A program made the position numbers and the translations under genes. This document shows positions 58,373-64,000 of a stretch of DNA of 64,000 nt, in pieces. Within the stretch, counting starts at the first letter, position 1. Every line of letters starts with the position of its first letter. Source of the stretch: Rachycentron canadum (taxonomy: Eukaryota; Chordata; Actinopteri; Carangiformes; Rachycentridae); contig CM076655.1 in the NCBI GenBank assembly GCA_038496675.1, positions 23,765,222-23,829,221 of the forward strand, given 5' to 3'. Below the pieces are notes generated by a model, which ran no database searches, was not told where the DNA came from, and was given only the letters and a program-made list of their open reading frames with translations.

Positions 58373-59049
58373 TCAGATTTATTAGATAATTATTTATTTA
58401 TTATTCACTTATTAGATTGTTGCTTGTATTCCTTATAAATGATTAAATAATTATCAAAATGGTCGGTGATCAACTAATCATTTCAGCTCATCATATAAGA
58501 TGTGAAAGTTGCTCAAATAATAATGGAAATAGCTGCACGTGGATTTCCTGTGCTAAAGGTACGTTTAACATATACGTATTACTGACATATTTTACCTTTA
58601 AATGATCATAGAATAAACACAATAAGGTAATGAAGGAGTAAAATAATGGACTCAAAGAGGAAACTAACTTCAGCTCCATGCAAAGCATCACTGTGGTGCA
58701 TTCGTGTTTAAGGTTTCATCACTACACAGAGTTTAGCTCAGTGAATGTACAATACCGGGACTTCTTGTTCCTTTGTATGACTTTTGACAGTGTGGCTAAG
58801 TTACCTAACACACAGTACATCACACTTCACTTTACACACCCAGAACCAACGTCCACCTTTACATCTAGTCAGTGATTAGAACAGTTTGGTTGTTTTACCT
58901 CTTTTCTCACTGGTTTCAGGTGGGTGGGACTAAGTAAAAAACAAAGGTTCCACGCACCAATCAGGATTCATCAATGTTTAACTAGGATTAAATATTGACT
59001 GACAGATGGCTGCTGTTTTGGTCTCATAATATCAAACTTTCACTTCCCT
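58373..59049. other. Unassigned stretch
   Basis: No gene or recognised element. Confidence 0.5.
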
Positions 59050-59306
59050 CATTAATCAGCATTTGGACTATTACAATAAAAAGCCCTTAGGATGTTTTTT
59101 TTAGATCGTCCCTTATTTAGCCATGGATATGAAATGTTTATATATTAAGAATTTCCTCATTGAAACTCCCCTTTGAAAATCTATCATTTTAATTGTTGTT
59201 TATTTTATCCCTGACATTGTGTGTCTTCTCAGTGTCCTGTAAAGTATTTTTAATCAGCTTTGTGTATAAATTGTGACATAAATATAAATAAACTTGCCTT
59301 GCTTTG
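59050..59306 (+). mobile_element. Possible L2-like LINE 3' end
   Basis: It ends ATAAATATAAATAAACTTGC followed by CTTGCTTTG, resembling the AAATAAAATTGCCTTGCC tail at 24683-24704. The preceding ~200 bases are AT-rich 3'-UTR-like sequence without code. Confidence 0.45.
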
Positions 59307-59477
59307 TTAATAATTTTATAATAAAAGTTGTGGCGCATGTTTCATTTTGGCGGAAACGATAAAATGCTCTGAACGACATGAGCGTGTGTGATGCAATAAA
59401 ACTGTGTATATGTTAGCGTGCATGCTAAGGTGCTTATATCTATTTCCATCTGTGTGGGGTTGCATACCTACATTAAT

Positions 59478-59499
59478 TGTGTGTGTGTGTGTGTGTGTG
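59478..59499. repeat. (GT)n microsatellite
   Basis: About 11 GT units, immediately before the exon-like frame at 59512. Confidence 0.93.
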
Positions 59500-59511
59500 C
59501 GTGTGTCCAGT

Positions 59512-59757
59512 CTGGCCGGCAGCCAGCAGAAGCATGTGGTGGAGGCTCGTTCCAAAAAACCCACTGTAAGGAACGGGCTTAGCTTTAAACACTTTGAGAC
59601 CCAGCTCGGGGATTACAGTCACGCTCTAACAGGAGTTTACACCTCCATCACCATCGCAGCCAATAAACAAAGCCCTCTCTGGAAACTAAGACCCTCCAAA
59701 GAGAGACAGAGAGGCGAGCTTCTGGAGATTTACTGCTCATTGGAAGGTTATAAATGA
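59512..59757 (+). other. Exon-like or conserved non-coding stretch
   Basis: An open frame of about 80 codons follows a CAG at 59508-59510 and ends at a stop at 59755-59757; AATAAA occurs at 59777-59782. Its composition is balanced and protein-like (for example SFKHFETQLGDYSHALTGVY) and free of simple repeats, unlike most frames here. The upstream sequence is (GT)n and not a normal pyrimidine tract, which weakens the exon reading. I recognise no family. Confidence 0.25.
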
Positions 59758-60543
59758 ATCTTAGCAAGGAGAAAAAATAAATGAGATACTCCACTACTGT
59801 ATTTTTAGATGGAGAAAGGAAAACAATAATGTTTTGCTGAGTAATGCTCTGCCTGGGAAAGTGTAGCACTATGGTGGTGAATACAGGTATAAGCAGACAG
59901 GATATGCTGACACACAGTCTGTGTTCACTGGCGTCAATCTGATAACATCCTGTGAAATGATGCAGTCGGTTTGAAGAGTTTGGATAAAGCTGAAAATACA
60001 CCATCACAGACAGCTGTACCAGCTGGGGACTCAAACTGTTAGCAATTTTGGTGAGTTATCATTATCAATCCATCCAATCAAATGGGATCTGGAGCAATAA
60101 GTTCATCCCCCATCATATAAAACCAGCTGCAGTAGTAATTGTAGTGGGTATTGGAGTGATATCTGTCAGAGCTGCCAGTTTGTATTTAATGTTGTTGTCA
60201 TCCGTTACATGATGGAAGTTGGAGACACACACAAAGGACATCACAAATATGTTTTATTCATAATTTAATGTCATGTTGCCATTGGGAGCAACAACCAAGC
60301 AAACAAGCTTGGAGTGGGTTTAAAAGTACTTCGGCTCTGCAGTTTTATCTGTTAGCAGAAAAGACAGTGACTGGGGCGAGGGGCTGTTTTTTGTGTATGT
60401 TTGCGCCTGCACATTTAGGTCGACCCTGGGATCTTTGACAGGTGACCAACCATAACTAACTACAGACAATGATGATGATAACACTCTCATCGTTTTACAT
60501 ATGTGCAGATCCTGTGTGGAAACTCTAAGCAAGTAAAGTTTAC

Positions 60544-61315
60544 AGTGCTTCACAATCAAAACAATAAAATCAAATGAAATGAATTAGAAGTGAAGTACAA
60601 CAAATAAAAGCAAACTAAAAACACCATTTAAAATCTACAAGAAGAAAGAGCCACATTCTACAGATGTTTTTTAGTTGCTTTGTGAAAGAGTCATCAGAGT
60701 CCGAGGATTTCAAAGTAAGTGGGAGACTATTTACAGACCACACGAGCTGTAAACTAGAACGCATGATCACCTTCTTTAAGTGTGTTTGTGGTACAGTTAA
60801 AACACCTCAGAGCTCAACTCAAGGTGTGTGGGTGAAGGTCTGTTACGTATTTTGGGGCTGGGTCATAGAAAAGCTCCAAAAGTGAGAACTAAAATTTTAA
60901 AATGTATCTAAAATTAATGGGAAGCCAGTTCAGATATGGGTGCAATATATGACCTTTTTGATTTTGTCAGAAACCTGGCAGCAGCAGTTTGGACAGTCTG
61001 TAGGCACTGTGAGGAGGATCTGTTCAAAGTTCAAATAAAATGTCGGTTAGTGTAGAGAGTTTGTGCCACTCGTAGGGCTTGAATGAGAAATACAGCAGAG
61101 TATCATCAGCGTTGAAATGATAGGTAAAAAGGTAATGATTGGTAAAAGCACACTGTACTTGCACATTAGAAAGCCATAAAATAAAATGAGACTGAAAATG
61201 TGTTGTTTTAATTTTATATGGGTGGACCATGATCCAGTAACACCAGGAATAAGGTCCCCATCCAGTGCTTTGCCTGATTTTTGATCAATGTAAAAATCAG
61301 GGTGAAACATTTCAC
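60544..61315 (-). mobile_element. Antisense L2/CR1-like LINE relic with RT remnant
   Basis: On the minus strand, HFNADDTLLYF near 61090-61120 aligns with the YADDTQLY catalytic box (Y changed to N). WLPINFRYILKF, then a stop, near 60920-60950 corresponds to LHWLPVxFRxDFKIL. APKYVTDL follows, and the 3' end at 60544 reads TTTTGATTGTGAAGCACTG. The spacing between these landmarks is much shorter than in an intact ORF2, so internal sequence has been lost. Dead copy. Confidence 0.75.
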
Positions 61316-63423
61316 GGACCTTTGGAAGTTACAAAACTTACAAAAGCTGTGAAGCAGTTTCTCTTAATTTACTCTGCTTTTTTTTTTAAACAGTTTATGG
61401 TCTTAATCTTTCTCTGCTTCATCCTCACCCTTCTATGCCTTGTAGAAGAAGTTCTGTTTCTAAAGAAACTTCAGCTGTTTTCTCGATAAAAATGAAGTTT
61501 TATTATCACCTAGTGAGCTACAACAGGACACCACACGCAACGGCTGTGCTAAAGCAGCCTGGGATTCCAAGGAGAGCTAAACAATGGACAGTAAAGCGGG
61601 AAGGAAGTGTTGCTCCATACTGACCTTGGTAATCAACCAATCATAAAAATATTTCCTCAAACACAAACCTGCTGGTGTTTACTGCAAAAGGATTTTCCAC
61701 CAAGCAGCGAGCTTAGTAGAGATGATTGGAGGTCCAGTACGTGAGTATTGTATTAGGGTGTTGGGTCAGAGTCAAAATAACCCCTCACCCCCCTTCACCC
61801 CCTATACGGTATGAGGTTGCTGGTGGCCATAAACAGCAGATCCTAAAATAGTGTGAATGCAGTTACTGTGACCCTTTGCTCCTGTCTTGACCCTCAGCTT
61901 CCACCTCTTATCTGCACCTCTACATGCACACACAAGCATGCCTGAGATAAATGCACCAACATACATGTACACAAAGTGCAGTGTGATCCCCTGTGATCTT
62001 TACACATGACCTATTTCTCATGGTGGCAGCATTCTCCGTGTGTCAGGCCTCTTCTGGACTTAACCTTAGACGGTTTATCAGCCTTGAATGACCAGCTGAG
62101 CAGTGGGCCTGTTGACTGGTATGTTCTTGTTTGAGGGACAGGGGGGTGGTGGATATGTGAGTTGTGGGCTGGTTGACTGGTTTTCTGGCGGATAAACTGT
62201 TCGGTGGGGGCATTTTTCCACCCCACTAACTTAATCAACCTTTAGTTATTGCAACTGTTCCTGCTTTTATTTCAACTGCATTTAAAAGTCATTTTGTGCA
62301 AACGTGAAAGAAAATCAGTATCAGCCCCATTTATTCGACTGCTGTGTGTGTCGTCTCCATGTTACAAGAAGAAAAACAAAGTAAAGTCACACAGTTCATT
62401 AAATTATCTTGACTCCAAAATCAATAAAGCAATGATGAATGAAAATGGCTTGGTTGCGATGGTGGCGAAAGTTCACCCTCTTTCCTCTTTGCTTTCTGCT
62501 TCCATTTTGCTCTCCATCCGTGTGATCACCGCGGCTGGCAGGCGAATGATTTGGCTTCTTGGCCGCCTGCTGATCCAGCTGAGTGGCTCAATGGGAAGAG
62601 GGCTGGTTGATGGTCATACTAGTGAGCAGGCTGAATGCTTAGTTTGATCTTTAAACCATTATGACTGGATGAGAAGAACGAGTTGTACTATATAATTACA
62701 TCATGTGGCAAAATGCATTATGGGAAATGTATTTTGTTTGGTGTTTCAGAAGTTAAAGCTGCTAAAGTTTTTAAAGTTGTGATTCGGACAGTGGGTAGTG
62801 ACCGGAGCGAGAGATGTTGGAGCAGGTTACAGCAGTTTCCTGGATGAAAACAACTAAAACAACTTAGAAGACGGTGACATTACCCAGTGAAGCTGCTGAC
62901 CAGCTACTCAAGGGTCAGGGTGAGAGAGTGGAAGAGGAGGAAAAAGAGCCAGTATCACCACGAGCCAAGGATTCACCTCATGTAACACTGTCACTGAAAC
63001 CTTTATTTCTCATCCTCTTAAGCAGAAGGTTTTTTTTTTTCAGAATTTACATATGTACAATAAAACTCAAACGTCTAAGGTCTCAGATGGCCTTTATTTC
63101 ATGTTTATATCTGCTTCAGAGGCTGAGTAATAAAGGTTTTAGTGAACGGCAAGTTTTTCAAAAAACATTGAAAGGAGGATGGTTCCAAACAATGCTGAGG
63201 TTTGATATGACCCCTCGGCTCTGAACGGATTAATAATCCGGAAACAAGGCCTCCTTTCTTGCCGACTGGTTGTGCAGCGGCTGATGTTGTGGCTCTTCTG
63301 CATGTTGGGTCGGTTGGGTGGCATCTCATGTAAGTACGCTGGTGGGTGGGTGGGTGTCAGCCTGATATTGACTGACTAGATGGGCGGATGATTCGACAGC
63401 TGGTTGTGGCGGGTAGAAGTAAT
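61316..63423. other. Unassigned stretch
   Basis: No gene. 62380-62620 is unique and open in one plus frame but with no known domain, a weak conserved non-coding candidate. A G-rich run GGTGGGTGGGTGGGTG lies at 63341-63356. Confidence 0.45.
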
Positions 63424-63437
63424 CAGAGAGAGAGACT

Positions 63438-63470
<33 letters not shown>
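63424..63470. repeat. (GA)n microsatellite
   Basis: GA array with a few interruptions. Confidence 0.93.
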
Positions 63471-63589
63471 GAGGGCCAGAGATATGTTCATGATTGCAGT
63501 GATGCAGTTTGACATGTGGAACACTAAGTGTATTAATCCAGCGCACAGCAGCCCTGTCACCCTGCATCTGTCCACTCTGCTGACACCGG

Positions 63590-63629
<40 letters not shown>
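63590..63629. repeat. (GT)20 microsatellite
   Basis: An uninterrupted GT array; frames across it are artefacts. Confidence 0.96.
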
Positions 63630-63632
<3 letters not shown>

Positions 63633-64000
63633 TGAAAAGTGCTTTTGTACAAGTGTGGGCTGTTTTTTGTTTGTCTGTGTGGGCGTGCATACAACAACGT
63701 AAAGTGTAAATTTGCACATGCATCCGTGTGTGCGGCCGGAATCAGCGCAGTACTGAACACGCTCCGTGCTTTTCACTGTCACTGCCCCACCGTCTGCATT
63801 TGATGCATGAATTACATGAGTCATACACACACGTTCACATTTTTGTATTTCACATCTGAGTTACACTAAGTGCTGCTTTTCATTGTGTCTCTATAATCGG
63901 GGATTTAACTCCATGATGACTGGATGATGAAACGTATCCTGATCCAGAGCGATTTGACAGAGGGTGGCCGCTTTAGCTGACAATGATCATAAACAACAAC

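Noticed and set aside
62249..62647. 132-codon frame with balanced composition
   Set aside because: No recognisable family and no splice or promoter signal; kept only as a weak conserved non-coding candidate.
63423..63830. 135-codon antisense frame
   Set aside because: Most of it is (CA) and (CT) repeat translation; the rest has no known domain.

Overview
This window looks like non-coding DNA from a ray-finned fish, probably a percomorph teleost. The evidence is dense (CA)n/(GT)n and (GA)n/(CT)n microsatellites, AT-rich intergenic or intronic sequence, and relics of transposable elements of teleost type. These include L2/CR1-group LINE 3' ends with a TTGCC-type tail, tRNA-like SINEs, a Tc1-like end, a hAT-type MITE, and several interspersed families I recall only as common in fish. 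I found no host protein-coding gene, tRNA, rRNA or CRISPR array that I can defend. Almost all open frames are short, or are translated microsatellites or repeats. The one long frame that looks like protein is a 5'-truncated LINE reverse transcriptase at 22960-24051.

Layout. 1-42 is a 34-base poly-G run. 0.04-4.6 kb is unassigned apart from simple repeats. 4.6-5.8 kb holds a degenerate ~190 bp tandem array and an antisense SINE. 7-9 kb is a simple-sequence cluster that switches from GA-rich to CT-rich. 10.15-10.4 kb has a family-A repeat carrying CCAAT and CRE motifs just upstream of a TATA box. 13.6-14.0 kb is a MITE with long inverted ends. 15.5-17.1 kb has a 22-bp minisatellite, a probable antisense LINE relic and a SINE. 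18.9-19.6 kb has a Tc1-like relic and an antisense family-D repeat. 19.8-20.7 kb is pyrimidine, purine and (CA) tracts with one N. 21.5-21.7 kb holds a 47-bp-arm inverted repeat. 22.96-24.71 kb is the best LINE. 25.3-27.3 kb has purine tracts and a second MITE. 29.9-32.5 kb has a SINE, two family-A fragments and an antisense LINE. 34.5-39.3 kb is rich in microsatellites and has a third large family-A copy. 43.5-49.1 kb is a mosaic of LINE, family-A, MITE and triplet-repeat pieces. 49.8-53.2 kb has an antisense LINE and families C and D. 55.8-57.1 kb is a LINE 3' end split by a hAT-type MITE with recognisable 8-bp target duplications. 58.1-61.3 kb has family A, an L2-like tail and an antisense LINE. 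61.3-64 kb is unassigned apart from simple repeats.

The parts do not form a pathway. The window is best read as a long intron or intergenic interval shaped by nested retroposition, DNA transposition and microsatellite growth. The observations most worth checking are the nested hAT-in-LINE insertion, the 21.5 kb inverted repeat, the promoter-like cluster at 10.3 kb, the three-copy long-TIR MITE family, and unique stretches that look like conserved non-coding elements. All family names rest on recognised motifs and recall; no database search was possible.
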